Shown piece after piece: positions 23,268-32,935 of a stretch of DNA of 51,937 bases. Every line of letters starts with the position of its first letter. The first letter of the stretch is position 1. Made by a program: the position numbers and the translations under genes. Location: the NCBI GenBank assembly GCA_045539925.1, contig JAZQGH010000082.1:1-51937 (forward strand), given 5' to 3'. Below the pieces are notes generated by a model. It ran no database searches and had not been told where the DNA came from. It saw only the letters and a program-made list of their open reading frames with translations. This stretch comes from SFWF01 sp045539925. GTDB taxonomy: Bacteria > Bacillota > Clostridia > Oscillospirales > Acutalibacteraceae.

Positions 23268-25238
23268 TTGGCAAAGCTTGATATGGAAAGGGTGCATATA
23301 TACGCCTCCAAAGTCGACCGCAAGAAGATAATGCGTCTGCTTCAGGGTATGGCTGTGCTGGATGTTTCGGCAGCCGACGATACCCCGCCCGAAGGCTTCC
23401 TGCGACAGGAACAAAGCGTGGAGGAAAGTAAGCAACTGTCGGCTAAGGTAGATAATGCCCTTAAGATACTAAGTAGAATATCCCCCGAAAATAAAGGTCT
23501 TCTCTCCTCCTTCTCAGGAAGACGCAAGGTCACTTTAGAGGAGTTCTGCTCGGCAGAGCAAAAGGCAGACTCGGTGCTTGAAATCTGCGACAAAATACTG
23601 TCTGCAGAACGCAGCATTGCCGAGAAAAAAGCAGAAATATTAAGGCTTAACACAGCGGCAGAGCAACTCGCCTGCTGGGAAGGGCTCGACCTGCCCATAA
23701 GCTTTGAGGGAACCGAAAAAACCGTTGCCTTTATAGGCTCGGTTATGGGAACATTAACACTGGAAGAACTCCTTTATAAAATTGCCGAGCAGGGAGAGGT
23801 TCAGCCCTATGCCGAGATAATCGGTCATACCGCAGGGCAGACCCTTGTCTTTATAACGGCAGCAAGATGCGACTCAAAAGTACTGGAAGAACAGTTGCGC
23901 TTATTAGGTTTTTCAAAACCCGCAGTAAGCTGTGATGTTCCCCCTGCCGACAGAACAAAAGAGCTTAAAGAACAAATTTCGTCTTTAAGCTCGGAGATAG
24001 CTGCCGCCACAGAGGAGATTGTTTCCTTTGCTGACAGCAGACGGGATATAGAGCTGGTCCACGACTGGTATCTCTCCAAAACTGAACGGCTAGGAGCACT
24101 TGAAACGATAGACGAAACCGAGCATACAATGCATATCACAGGCTATCTGCCATCGGTAGATCTGCCGACACTTAAAGAAAAACTCCAACAAAACTTTACG
24201 GTTTATATAGAGAGCGAAAAGGTAAGCGGAGACGATGTTCCCGTAAAGCTTAAAAACAACAGCTTTTCAGAGCCTGCAGAGTCTATCACTTCGATGTATG
24301 CTCTGCCCTCTGGCGCAGATATAGACCCCACCCCCATAACCTCGTTTTTCTATTATCTGTTCTTTGGAATAATGCTTTCGGATGCAGGGTACGGAATTCT
24401 AATCTGGATTGCCACCTGGGCGGTAAACAAATTCCTCGACCCCGAGCCGAATATGCGCAAAAATATGAAGCTCTTTATGTATTGCGGAATTTCGACCACC
24501 CTTTGGGGCTTCTTCTTTGGAAGCTTCTTCGGAGTGGATATTATAACCGAAATATCGAGAGCAATAACAGGTCATGGGCTACCGTTCAAATACCCCTTTA
24601 TAAATCCTTTAAACGGTGATGCACTTGCAATGCTTATCTTGAGCGTCGGTTTAGGTCTTTTACAGATAATAGCAGGACTTGTGGTTAAATTCTACCTCAC
24701 CGCAAAAAACGAAGGTATATTGGACGCCGTATTTGATGTAGGCTTCTGGATAACCACACTCTTAGGCTTTACCGTAACGGCAGTAGGCTTTGTAGCAGCC
24801 CCCTCACTTAAAACTGTAGGACTTATTATTGCCGCGGCTTCAATGCTGGGTATAGCAGCAACGGGTGGCAGAAAGAAAAAAGGTGCTATGAAGTTTATCG
24901 GAGGCCTTGCCTCACTTTACGATATAACAGGCTATGTAAGCGACCTTTTATCCTTCTCCCGTCTTATGGCTTTAGGTCTTACCACCGCCGCAATGAGCAT
25001 GGTATTCAATCTCCTCGGCGTTATGGTAAGCGGAGGAATAATCGGTAAGGTGTTTATGGTGGCAATACTGCTTGTAGGCCACGCAGTCAACTTCGGACTT
25101 AATGCGCTGGGCGCATATGTTCATACACTGAGACTTCAGTATGTAGAGCTTTTCTCTAAGTTCTACGAGGGCGGGGGAAGGGCGTTTGACCCACTCGCCT
25201 TTAAAGGTAAATATGTACGTATCAAGGAGGAAAAATAA
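23268..25238 (+). CDS. ntpI: V/A-type ATPase membrane subunit I (a-type)
   Basis: A 656-residue subunit that forms the ion path next to the K ring. Residues 1-310 form the cytosolic arm with coiled coils that bind the stalks. From SFFYYLFFGIMLSDAGYG onward there are seven to eight membrane helices. The family motif SFSRLMALGLTTAAM, near residue 570, holds the conserved arginine expected to act in ion exchange, and GHAVNFGLNALGAYVHTLR lies near the end. TTG start after GGCGGTGATAAC. It ends with the ribosome site of the K gene. Confidence 0.96.
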   Translation: MAKLDMERVHIYASKVDRKKIMRLLQGMAVLDVSAADDTPPEGFLRQEQSVEESKQLSAKVDNALKILSRISPENKGLLSSFSGRRKVTLEEFCSAEQKADSVLEICDKILSAERSIAEKKAEILRLNTAAEQLACWEGLDLPISFEGTEKTVAFIGSVMGTLTLEELLYKIAEQGEVQPYAEIIGHTAGQTLVFITAARCDSKVLEEQLRLLGFSKPAVSCDVPPADRTKELKEQISSLSSEIAAATEEIVSFADSRRDIELVHDWYLSKTERLGALETIDETEHTMHITGYLPSVDLPTLKEKLQQNFTVYIESEKVSGDDVPVKLKNNSFSEPAESITSMYALPSGADIDPTPITSFFYYLFFGIMLSDAGYGILIWIATWAVNKFLDPEPNMRKNMKLFMYCGISTTLWGFFFGSFFGVDIITEISRAITGHGLPFKYPFINPLNGDALAMLILSVGLGLLQIIAGLVVKFYLTAKNEGILDAVFDVGFWITTLLGFTVTAVGFVAAPSLKTVGLIIAAASMLGIAATGGRKKKGAMKFIGGLASLYDITGYVSDLLSFSRLMALGLTTAAMSMVFNLLGVMVSGGIIGKVFMVAILLVGHAVNFGLNALGAYVHTLRLQYVELFSKFYEGGGRAFDPLAFKGKYVRIKEEK

Positions 25239-25240
25239 TT

Positions 25241-25711
25241 ATGACAGGTATAGTTTTTGCACTCGCAGGTGTTGCAGCAGCAACAATTTTAGCAGGTATC
25301 GGCTCTGCAAAGGGCGTAGGAATGGCAGCAGAAGCAGGAATGGGAGTTCTTTCCGAAGATTCTTCCAAGTTCGGTAAACTTCTCGTGCTCGAGCTTCTCC
25401 CAGGTACTCAGGGGCTTTACGGCTTTATCGTATCGGTTATGATAATGCTCAACATCGGTGCTCTCGGCGGCGGAATTGACGCAGGTATGGAGCTTTCAAA
25501 GGGTCTGCTCTACTTCGCTGCATCCCTTCCCATTGCTTTCGGAGGTCTTTTCTCGGGTATTGCACAGGGACGTGCCGCTACAGCCGCTATCGGTCTTATC
25601 GCTAAAAAGGGTGAAGACTTCTCTAAGGGTATGGTTTCCACAACCCTCGTTGAGATTTATGCTCTTCTTGCTTTCCTTGTATCCCTTCTTTCGGTTCTTG
25701 CAATCGGATAA
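25241..25711 (+). CDS. ntpK: V/A-type ATPase proteolipid subunit K (16-kDa, Na+ type)
   Basis: A 156-residue rotor-ring protein with four membrane helices, arising from two fused hairpins. The residues that bind Na+ in the Enterococcus hirae ring have counterparts here: Thr56-Gln57 in LLPGTQGLYGF, Gln109 in GIAQGRAA and the carboxylate Glu138 in TLVEIYALLAF. Glu51 stands where the E. hirae protein, as I recall it, has Gln. Na+ coupling is therefore likely, but inferred. AAGGAGG precedes the ATG. Confidence 0.96.
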   Translation: MTGIVFALAGVAAATILAGIGSAKGVGMAAEAGMGVLSEDSSKFGKLLVLELLPGTQGLYGFIVSVMIMLNIGALGGGIDAGMELSKGLLYFAASLPIAFGGLFSGIAQGRAATAAIGLIAKKGEDFSKGMVSTTLVEIYALLAFLVSLLSVLAIG

Positions 25712-25726
25712 CAGAGGTCTGGTAAT

Positions 25727-26317
25727 ATGGGTGCAGAAGAAAAGATCCTGCAAGGCATTCTGGATGATGCCAACGGGCAGGCAGAAAAAATAACAGCAGA
25801 CGGCGCGGCGAGGTGTGAAGAAATTTTAACACAGTCGGCCCAACAGGCTAAGGATTATGCCGCCAAAACCGTCTCGGACGCTCTTCGCAGAGCAAAGGCT
25901 ATAAAAGAGAATTCCGATTCTGCGACAGAGCTCACCGTTCGTGATGCACGTCTTGTAAAAAAACACGAAGAAATCGAGAACACTATAAAACTTGCAACCG
26001 AAAAGATAGTATCTCTGCCCGACGATAAGTATTTCGCACTTCTTTGTTCTCTTGCGGTAAAAAATGCGAGAGCTCAGGAGGGAATACTACTTCTCGGTGC
26101 GGCAGACCACATACGCGATGTTTCGGTACTCAGAGAGCTTCTCGGCTCGGCAGGTGTAAAAGTCGCTATCGACAAGACTCCTGCGGCGGTAAAAAACGGT
26201 TTTATTCTCAAATACGGAGATATTGAATACAATTTTTCTCTCGATGCAGTCATTGCAGATAAAAAGGATACTCTGCAGGACCGCATCAACACTATTTTAT
26301 TTGCAGAATTATTTTAA
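25727..26317 (+). CDS. ntpE: V/A-type ATPase peripheral stalk subunit E
   Basis: A 196-residue protein with a long N-terminal coiled coil (about residues 5-95) and a small globular C-terminal domain (VAIDKTPAAVKNGFILKYGD...LDAVIADKKDTLQDRI). The DAVI..K...R pattern is typical of subunit E. It forms the stator stalk with the H subunit and binds the top of the catalytic hexamer. It lies between K and C in the normal gene order. Confidence 0.93.
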   Translation: MGAEEKILQGILDDANGQAEKITADGAARCEEILTQSAQQAKDYAAKTVSDALRRAKAIKENSDSATELTVRDARLVKKHEEIENTIKLATEKIVSLPDDKYFALLCSLAVKNARAQEGILLLGAADHIRDVSVLRELLGSAGVKVAIDKTPAAVKNGFILKYGDIEYNFSLDAVIADKKDTLQDRINTILFAELF

Positions 26318-26334
26318 CTTTTGGAGGTGGCAGT

Positions 26335-27315
26335 ATGCCCTCAAGGTCTTATGCCTTTGCGGTAGGTAATGTACGTGCAAAGGAAGCAGGCTTACTTAAA
26401 AAACAGGATATCGAGCAGCTGCTGTCTTTAGATGATGTTACAATGGCGGCAAATTTCCTTAAGGATAAGGGCTTCGGCTATGCCGACACTCCGCAGGATG
26501 CGGATGCCATTTTAAAGGATGAGGAGCAAAAGCTCTGGGAATATGTTGCATCTGTAGCGCCTGATTTTTCCGTTTTCGAGGCATTTACAGTCGAAAACGA
26601 TTTCCACAACATAAAAGCGGTCTTCAAGGGCACACTGGTGGGCGCCGATTATAAGCATCTGCTTTTAAAATCTGCTCTTGCTGATATTAAAAGCATCGAA
26701 AAGGCGGCAGGGGAGCAGGACTTCAGTGCTTTGCCTACCGAATATAAAGAAGTGGCAGAAAAGGCTTACGAAGCCCTTGTAAAAGGTGCTGATCCTCAGC
26801 TTTGCGATGCTCTTTTAGATGCCGCCTGTCAGGAAGTAAGGCTTAAAAAGGCAGAAGAGGTCAAAATACCGATGCTCAGCGAGATAGTAAAGGCTACAGT
26901 CTTTTTCAGCAGCATCAAAGCGGCAATACGCTGTGCGAGAGCGCGAAAACCTAAAGCATTTTGCGAAGCGTGTATTGCAGGCACCGATGTTATAGATAAG
27001 AAAAGACTTGTTGAGGCTGCCGCTAAAGGTGTAGACGAGGTTTTAGCTCTTCTTGGTAATGTCGGCAGATATAAAGGAGCCGAAGCGGTTCAGGCGTACA
27101 AAGAGTCACCCTCCGCATTCGAAAAATTTGCAGACAACTTTATTATGTCGGTGGCAGTAAAGGCTAAGTATGTAGCAGTAGGGGCGGAGCCGCTCATTGC
27201 TTATCTTCAGGCTAAGCTCACCGAAATCAGGGTCGCACGAATGGTGGTAAACGGAATTGCCACCATGGAGGAAGACTCAAAAATCAGAGAAATGCTGGGG
27301 GAACTTTATGGTTAA
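26335..27315 (+). CDS. ntpC: V/A-type ATPase central stalk subunit C (d-type)
   Basis: A 326-residue, mainly helical protein starting MPSRSYAFAVGNVRAKEAGL, matching subunit C/d. This subunit caps the K ring and couples it to the D-F rotor shaft. The conserved FTVENDFHNIKAVFKG lies near residue 80, and EPLIAYLQAKLTEIRVARMV near 290. GGAGGTGGC lies before the ATG. The gene overlaps the F gene by 8 bases. Confidence 0.95.
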   Translation: MPSRSYAFAVGNVRAKEAGLLKKQDIEQLLSLDDVTMAANFLKDKGFGYADTPQDADAILKDEEQKLWEYVASVAPDFSVFEAFTVENDFHNIKAVFKGTLVGADYKHLLLKSALADIKSIEKAAGEQDFSALPTEYKEVAEKAYEALVKGADPQLCDALLDAACQEVRLKKAEEVKIPMLSEIVKATVFFSSIKAAIRCARARKPKAFCEACIAGTDVIDKKRLVEAAAKGVDEVLALLGNVGRYKGAEAVQAYKESPSAFEKFADNFIMSVAVKAKYVAVGAEPLIAYLQAKLTEIRVARMVVNGIATMEEDSKIREMLGELYG

Positions 27316-27625
27316 AATAGCATTTTTAGGCGACAGCGAAAGTGTAAAGGGCTATGCCGCCATAGGAATAAAGGCATTCCCCTGTGACGATGCGGAGCAG
27401 GCGGAGGTGCTGTTTAAACAGCTCTGCTCAGGCGAGTACGGTATAATCTACATTACCGAGGAACTGGCTTTACACCTCAGCGAGGAGATCGCTAAATACG
27501 ACGAAAAGTTTATGCCGTCTATAATACCTCTTCCGGGGGTTAAGAACAATAACGGAATAGGTATACAGCGGCTTAAAGCCTCTGTAGAAAAGGCAGTAGG
27601 CTCGGATATTATATTTAATAAATAA
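27308..27625 (+). CDS. ntpG: V/A-type ATPase central stalk subunit F
   Basis: A 105-residue protein: MVKIAFLGDSESVKGYAAIG at the start, YGIIYITEELA in the middle and IIPLPG toward the end, as in subunit F, which binds subunit D in the rotor shaft. The frame is open 17 codons upstream within the C gene, but the ATG at 27308 begins the family sequence and has GGGGGA before it. This is called NtpG in Enterococcus and subunit F elsewhere. Confidence 0.95.
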   Translation: MVKIAFLGDSESVKGYAAIGIKAFPCDDAEQAEVLFKQLCSGEYGIIYITEELALHLSEEIAKYDEKFMPSIIPLPGVKNNNGIGIQRLKASVEKAVGSDIIFNK

Positions 27626-27646
27626 TTCTTGTCAGGAGAATGAAAA

Positions 27647-29413
27647 ATGGCAAACGGAGTTATAACTAAGGTTGCAGGTCCTCTTGTTATTGCAGAGGGT
27701 ATGCGCGACGCAAATATGTTCGACGTGGTAAGGGTAAGCGACCAGCACCTTATCGGCGAAATAATCGAAATGCACGGAGATAAGGCATCTATTCAGGTTT
27801 ATGAAGAAACCTCAGGCCTCGGACCGGGTGAAGGGGTGGTCTCTACAGGCAGACCTCTCTCGGTTGAACTGGGCCCGGGACTTATCGGCTCAATTTTCGA
27901 CGGAATTCAGCGCCCCTTGGCAAAAATAATGGAGATAAGCGGCACCAATCTGCAGCGCGGTGTTGAAGTACCTTCTCTCGACCGTGAGAAAAAATGGAAC
28001 TTTACACCTTTAAAGGCTGTAGGAGACGAGGTTGTTTCGGGTGATACTCTCGGCGCAGTTCAGGAAACCGCCGTTGTAACCCATAAGATAATGGTACCCG
28101 ATAAAATAAGCGGTAAGATTGTCAGCATAAACGAGGGCGAATTTGCCGTTACCGATGTTGTGGCTGTTATTGCTACCGAAAAGGGTAATGTAGAGCTTAC
28201 TATGATGCAGTCTTGGCCTGTTCGCGTAGGCAGACCCTATAAAACAAAGCTCTCTCCCGATATTCCTCTTGTTACGGGACAGCGTGTAATAGACACACTT
28301 TTCCCCCTTGCAAAGGGCGGTGTTGCTTCGGTTCCGGGACCCTTTGGTTCGGGTAAGACGGTAGTTCAGCACCAACTTGCGAAGTGGGCAGCCGCAGATA
28401 TAATCGTTTATATCGGTTGTGGCGAACGCGGTAACGAAATGACCGACGTTCTTAACGAATTCCCCGAGCTTCGCGACCCCCGTACAGGCTCATCCCTTAT
28501 GGAACGCACAGTGCTTATCGCCAACACATCCGATATGCCCGTTGCCGCCCGTGAGGCATCTATCTATACGGGAATTACCATTGCAGAATACTTCCGCGAT
28601 ATGGGCTATACCGTAGCCCTTATGGCAGACTCTACCTCCCGTTGGGCAGAGGCACTGCGCGAAATGTCGGGACGCCTTGAAGAAATGCCTGGTGAGGAAG
28701 GCTATCCTGCCTACCTTGGCTCTCGTCTCGCTCAGTTCTATGAACGTGCAGGACGCGTAATTGTAAAGGGCAGCGAGGATATTGAGGGCGCTCTTTCGGT
28801 AATCGGTGCAGTGTCGCCCCCAGGCGGAGATATTTCCGAGCCTGTTTCTCAGGCAACACTCCGTATAGTAAAGGTTTTCTGGGGTCTTGATGCTTCCCTT
28901 GCTTATAAGCGTCATTTCCCTGCAATAAACTGGCTCACAAGCTATTCTCTTTATTCCGACTCTTTAGAGGGTTGGTTTAAGGATAACGTAAATGCTCAGT
29001 GGAATACCCTGCGCACCCGTCTTATGGCAGTGCTTCAGGAGGAGGCAGAGCTTGAAGAAATAGTAAAGCTTGTCGGTATGGATGCTCTGTCCGCTCCCGA
29101 CCGCCTAAAGCTTGAAGCGGCACGTTCAATTCGTGAAGACTATCTACATCAGAATGCCTTCCACGAAACCGATACCTATACATCACTGCAGAAACAGTTC
29201 TATATGATGTCATCAATAATGGAATATTACGATAAGGCACTTGCGGCTCTTAACAGCGGTGCCGATATTGAGACCATCGTCGCACTTCCCGTGCGTGAGC
29301 GTATAGGACGTCTTAAATATACTTCCGAAGAAAATGTTCCCGCAGAGTATGACGAAATAGTAAAACAACTTGCAAACGAGACCGACGAGGCGGTCCGTAA
29401 CGCCGATAACTAA
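27647..29413 (+). CDS. ntpA: V/A-type ATPase catalytic subunit A
   Basis: Catalytic subunit of the head (588 aa). The P-loop GPFGSGKTVVQHQLAKWA lies near residue 230. ERGNEMTDVL and MADSTSRWAEALREMSGRL, with the arginine/serine signature, follow. The non-homologous insert between the beta barrel and the nucleotide domain, characteristic of A over F-type beta subunits, is present at about residues 110-200. GGAGAATG precedes the ATG at 27647. Confidence 0.98.
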   Translation: MANGVITKVAGPLVIAEGMRDANMFDVVRVSDQHLIGEIIEMHGDKASIQVYEETSGLGPGEGVVSTGRPLSVELGPGLIGSIFDGIQRPLAKIMEISGTNLQRGVEVPSLDREKKWNFTPLKAVGDEVVSGDTLGAVQETAVVTHKIMVPDKISGKIVSINEGEFAVTDVVAVIATEKGNVELTMMQSWPVRVGRPYKTKLSPDIPLVTGQRVIDTLFPLAKGGVASVPGPFGSGKTVVQHQLAKWAAADIIVYIGCGERGNEMTDVLNEFPELRDPRTGSSLMERTVLIANTSDMPVAAREASIYTGITIAEYFRDMGYTVALMADSTSRWAEALREMSGRLEEMPGEEGYPAYLGSRLAQFYERAGRVIVKGSEDIEGALSVIGAVSPPGGDISEPVSQATLRIVKVFWGLDASLAYKRHFPAINWLTSYSLYSDSLEGWFKDNVNAQWNTLRTRLMAVLQEEAELEEIVKLVGMDALSAPDRLKLEAARSIREDYLHQNAFHETDTYTSLQKQFYMMSSIMEYYDKALAALNSGADIETIVALPVRERIGRLKYTSEENVPAEYDEIVKQLANETDEAVRNADN

Positions 29414-29424
29414 GGAGGAAGACT

Positions 29425-30795
29425 ATGGCTAAGGAATACAGAACCATACGCGAGGTCGCAGGACCTCTTATGATGGTCAGTGACGTCGAAAATGTTAAAT
29501 ATGACGAGCTTGGCGAGATTGAGCTTCCTTCGGGTGAAACCCGCCGATGCAAGGTGCTTGAGGTCAACGGCAGTAACGCTCTTCTGCAGCTTTTCGAAAG
29601 CAGTGCAGGAATAAATCTTGAGGGCTCTAAAGTGCGCTTTTTAGGCCGTTCTATGGAACTGCCCGTATCCCCCGATATGCTTTCCCGCGTATTTGACGGA
29701 CTGGGTCGTCCTATAGACGGGGGCCCCGAAATAATCCCCGAAAAAAGACTTGATGTAAACGGTAAGCCTATGAATCCTGCCGCACGAAACTACCCTCAGG
29801 AGTTTATACAGACAGGTATTTCTGCTATCGACGGACTTAACACGCTGGTCCGCGGACAGAAGCTTCCTATTTTTTCAGCTTCGGGTCTGCCCCATTCAAA
29901 CCTTGCGGCACAGATTGCCCGTCAGGCAACCGTAAGAGGGGATAACGAGCAGTTCGCCGTTGTTTTTGCTGCAATGGGTATTACCTTTGAAGAGTCGGAG
30001 TACTTTATAAATTCCTTTAAGGAAACGGGTGCTATCGACCGTACCGTTATGTTTATAAATCTGGCAAACGACCCTGCTATTGAGCGTATTGCCACACCTA
30101 AAATGGCTCTTACCTGCGCCGAGTACCTTGCTTTTGAGCTTGGTATGCAGGTGCTCGTAATTATGACCGACATAACAAACTATGCAGACGCCCTTCGTGA
30201 GGTTTCTGCCGCCCGTAAGGAAGTACCTGGACGTCGCGGATACCCAGGATATATGTATACCGACCTTGCAACCCTTTACGAGCGTGCAGGCAGACTTAAG
30301 GGCTGTGGCGGCTCTATCACACTTATTCCCATTTTAACAATGCCCGAGGACGATAAGACTCACCCCATTCCCGACCTTACGGGATATATCACAGAGGGAC
30401 AGATAATCCTCTCGCGTGAGCTCTACCGAAAGGGTATCACACCGCCTATTGATGTTCTGCCCTCTCTTTCCCGTCTTAAGGATAAGGGTATCGGCGAAGG
30501 AAGAACCCGAAAAGACCACGCCGCAACAATGAATCAGCTTTTTGCCGCCTATGCCCGAGGCAAGGATGCAAAAGAGCTTATGGTCATTCTCGGTGAGGCG
30601 GCACTTACGGCTATCGACAAGCTTTATGCCGAGTTTGCCGACCGTTTCGAAAAAGAGTATGTTTCTCAGGGCTATACTACCAACCGCACAATAGAAGAAA
30701 CCCTCGACCTCGGCTGGAAGCTTCTGAGCATACTGCCGAGAAGTGAGCTTAAACGTATCAGCGACGAACTATTGGATAAATACTATGAAGCATAG
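29425..30795 (+). CDS. ntpB: V/A-type ATPase subunit B
   Basis: Non-catalytic nucleotide-binding-like subunit (456 aa) that alternates with A in the head. It lacks a proper P-loop, having LPIFSASGLPHSNLAAQI in its place, as in all B subunits. It carries the signature PGRRGYPGYMYTDLATLYERAG. AAGGAGGAAG lies before the ATG, 11 bases after the A gene. Confidence 0.98.
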   Translation: MAKEYRTIREVAGPLMMVSDVENVKYDELGEIELPSGETRRCKVLEVNGSNALLQLFESSAGINLEGSKVRFLGRSMELPVSPDMLSRVFDGLGRPIDGGPEIIPEKRLDVNGKPMNPAARNYPQEFIQTGISAIDGLNTLVRGQKLPIFSASGLPHSNLAAQIARQATVRGDNEQFAVVFAAMGITFEESEYFINSFKETGAIDRTVMFINLANDPAIERIATPKMALTCAEYLAFELGMQVLVIMTDITNYADALREVSAARKEVPGRRGYPGYMYTDLATLYERAGRLKGCGGSITLIPILTMPEDDKTHPIPDLTGYITEGQIILSRELYRKGITPPIDVLPSLSRLKDKGIGEGRTRKDHAATMNQLFAAYARGKDAKELMVILGEAALTAIDKLYAEFADRFEKEYVSQGYTTNRTIEETLDLGWKLLSILPRSELKRISDELLDKYYEA

Positions 30796-30834
30796 CTTAG
30801 CGAGTTTAATTAGACGACGAAAGGACTGAAAATA

Positions 30835-31506
30835 TTGGCTGTTCTTAATGTAAATCCTACAAGAATGGAGCTTACGCGCCTTAAAAAGCAGCTTACTACT
30901 GCCGTTCGCGGTCATAAACTGCTTAAGGATAAGCGCGATGAGCTTATGCGCCAATATCTTGAGCTTATAAGGGAAAACCGAACCCTTCGTGAAGAGGTTG
31001 AACGAGAGGTTAAGGCGGCAAACAGTCATTTTGTAAGGGCAAGCTCGGTTATGTCCAAGGCAAGTCTTGACACCGCCCTTTTAGCCCCTAAGCAGGAGAT
31101 ATATCTAACCGTTGACAAGAAAAACGTAATGAGTGTAGATATACCTGTTTTTGAGGTATCCACCCGTACAGAAGATTCTTCAGATATATATTCCTACGGT
31201 TTTGCATCCACCTCCTTCGAGCTTGACGATGCTGTAGACCGCGTATCCGACCTGCTTCCCAAAATGCTCCGTCTTGCCGAAATAGAAAAATCAACCTCCC
31301 GTATGGCGGTGGAAATCGAAAAGACAAGACGGCGTGTAAATGCTCTTGAGCACGTTATGATACCCCGTTATCGCGACACAATTCGTATGATAACTATGAA
31401 GCTGGAAGAAAATGACCGTTCTTCCCGCGCCCGTCTTATGAAGGTCAAGGATATGATGGTAAAGCAGACCATAGAAAACCATCAGAACAATCCCGACACT
31501 ATTTAG
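30835..31506 (+). CDS. ntpD: V/A-type ATPase rotor shaft subunit D
   Basis: A 223-residue protein made mainly of two long helices (residues about 8-70 and 140-215). LNVNPTRMELTRLKKQLTTA lies at the start and RRRVNALEHVMIPRYRDTIR near the end, as in subunit D, the central shaft that turns in the A3B3 head. The TTG start follows AAAGGA. It is the last ATPase gene; argH starts 9 bases after its stop. Confidence 0.97.
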   Translation: MAVLNVNPTRMELTRLKKQLTTAVRGHKLLKDKRDELMRQYLELIRENRTLREEVEREVKAANSHFVRASSVMSKASLDTALLAPKQEIYLTVDKKNVMSVDIPVFEVSTRTEDSSDIYSYGFASTSFELDDAVDRVSDLLPKMLRLAEIEKSTSRMAVEIEKTRRRVNALEHVMIPRYRDTIRMITMKLEENDRSSRARLMKVKDMMVKQTIENHQNNPDTI

Positions 31507-31515
31507 GAGATTATA

Positions 31516-32889
31516 ATGAGCGAAAAAATGTGGGCAGGCCGCTTTAAAAAGCAGCTTGACAGTGAAGTAAACGATTTTAATTCATCAATAAGGGTCGACT
31601 GCCGTATGTACAAAAGTGACATCGGTGGCTCGATAGCACACGCCGCAATGCTGTCGAAACAGGGCATAATCGGTGAGGACGACGCCGAAAAGATAATAGG
31701 CGGACTTGAAGGAATACTTGCCGACCTTGAAAGCGGTGCTCTTTCATTTGATATGACGGCTGAGGATATACATATGTTTGTAGAGGCCGAGCTTACAAAG
31801 CGTATCGGTGATACGGGCAAAAAGCTTCATACCGCACGCAGCCGTAACGATCAGGTTGCGCTGGATGTAAGGCTTCACCTCAGAGACGAGGCTCAGGAGA
31901 TAATTTCTCTGCTTAAAAATCTTATAGCCGTAATAACCGATAAGGCAGAGCAGCATAAAGCAACCGTAATGCCGGGCTACACCCATCTTCAAAGGGCTCA
32001 GCCCATAACCTTCGGTCACCATTTAATGGCGTATGCTCAGATGTTCCTGCGGGATATTTCCCGTATAGAGGATGCGGCACAGCGTATGAACTATTCTCCC
32101 CTCGGCTCCTGCGCCCTTGCAGGTACAACCTATCCTACCGACCGTTTTGCAGTAGCAGATGCTCTTAATATGAACGGAATCTGCGAAAACAGTCTCGACG
32201 GGGTCTCTGACCGTGACTTTGCAGTAGAAATTGCTAACGCTTGTGCGATTATTATGATGCACCTCTCCCGTTTTTCCGAGGAGGTCATACTTTGGTCGAG
32301 CTGGGAGTTCAAGTTTATCGAGCTTGACGATGCTTATTCGACAGGCTCTTCCATTATGCCTCAAAAGAAAAATCCCGATATCGCAGAGCTTGTAAGAGGC
32401 AAAACAGGCAGAGTCTACGGCGACCTTATAACCCTGCTTACAATGCTCAAGGGCTTACCCCTTGCTTATAATAAGGATATGCAGGAGGATAAGGAGGCTG
32501 TATTCGATTCTATCGATACCGTTAAGCAGTGCATCTCTATTTTTGCACCCATGCTTGACACAATGACGGTTATTGAGAAAAATATGCTTGAAGCCGCTGC
32601 TAAAGGCTTCATAAACGCAACCGATGTTGCCGACTATTTAACAAAAAAAGGCGTTCCGTTCAGAACAGCCTATAAAATCTCGGGAACACTTGTTGCTTAC
32701 TGCATAGATAATGGCACTGTGTTGGAAAAACTCACATTAGAGGAGTTTAAATCCTTTTCGGACATATTCGAAGAGGACATTTTCGATGCAATCAATCTCG
32801 AAAACTGCACCTTCAGAAGAAATTCCGAGGGCGGCACCGCAGTAGAATCTGTAGAAAAGCAGATTGAATCTGTCCGCAGTAAAATTTAA
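31516..32889 (+). CDS. argH: Argininosuccinate lyase
   Basis: Splits argininosuccinate to arginine and fumarate, the last step of arginine synthesis. 457 aa. The fumarase/lyase signature GSSIMPQKKNPDIAELVRGK is present, with HTARSRNDQVALDVRL and PGYTHLQRAQPITFGHHL earlier. It lies only 9 bases after the ATPase D gene, with AGGAGA as ribosome site, and no promoter or terminator is visible between them. It is therefore transcribed with the ATPase. argG is not in this window. A bidirectional terminator follows. Confidence 0.97.
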   Translation: MSEKMWAGRFKKQLDSEVNDFNSSIRVDCRMYKSDIGGSIAHAAMLSKQGIIGEDDAEKIIGGLEGILADLESGALSFDMTAEDIHMFVEAELTKRIGDTGKKLHTARSRNDQVALDVRLHLRDEAQEIISLLKNLIAVITDKAEQHKATVMPGYTHLQRAQPITFGHHLMAYAQMFLRDISRIEDAAQRMNYSPLGSCALAGTTYPTDRFAVADALNMNGICENSLDGVSDRDFAVEIANACAIIMMHLSRFSEEVILWSSWEFKFIELDDAYSTGSSIMPQKKNPDIAELVRGKTGRVYGDLITLLTMLKGLPLAYNKDMQEDKEAVFDSIDTVKQCISIFAPMLDTMTVIEKNMLEAAAKGFINATDVADYLTKKGVPFRTAYKISGTLVAYCIDNGTVLEKLTLEEFKSFSDIFEEDIFDAINLENCTFRRNSEGGTAVESVEKQIESVRSKI

Positions 32890-32901
32890 ATCTAAAATTA
32901 T

Positions 32902-32933
32902 AAAATCACCCAAGCTACTGCCTGGGTGATTTT
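32902..32933. terminator. Bidirectional terminator between argH and the ABC exporter gene
   Basis: AAAATCACCCA and TGGGTGATTTT form an 11-bp stem, with extra inner pairs around the loop, placed between two convergent genes. Confidence 0.9.
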
Positions 32934-32935
32934 GT

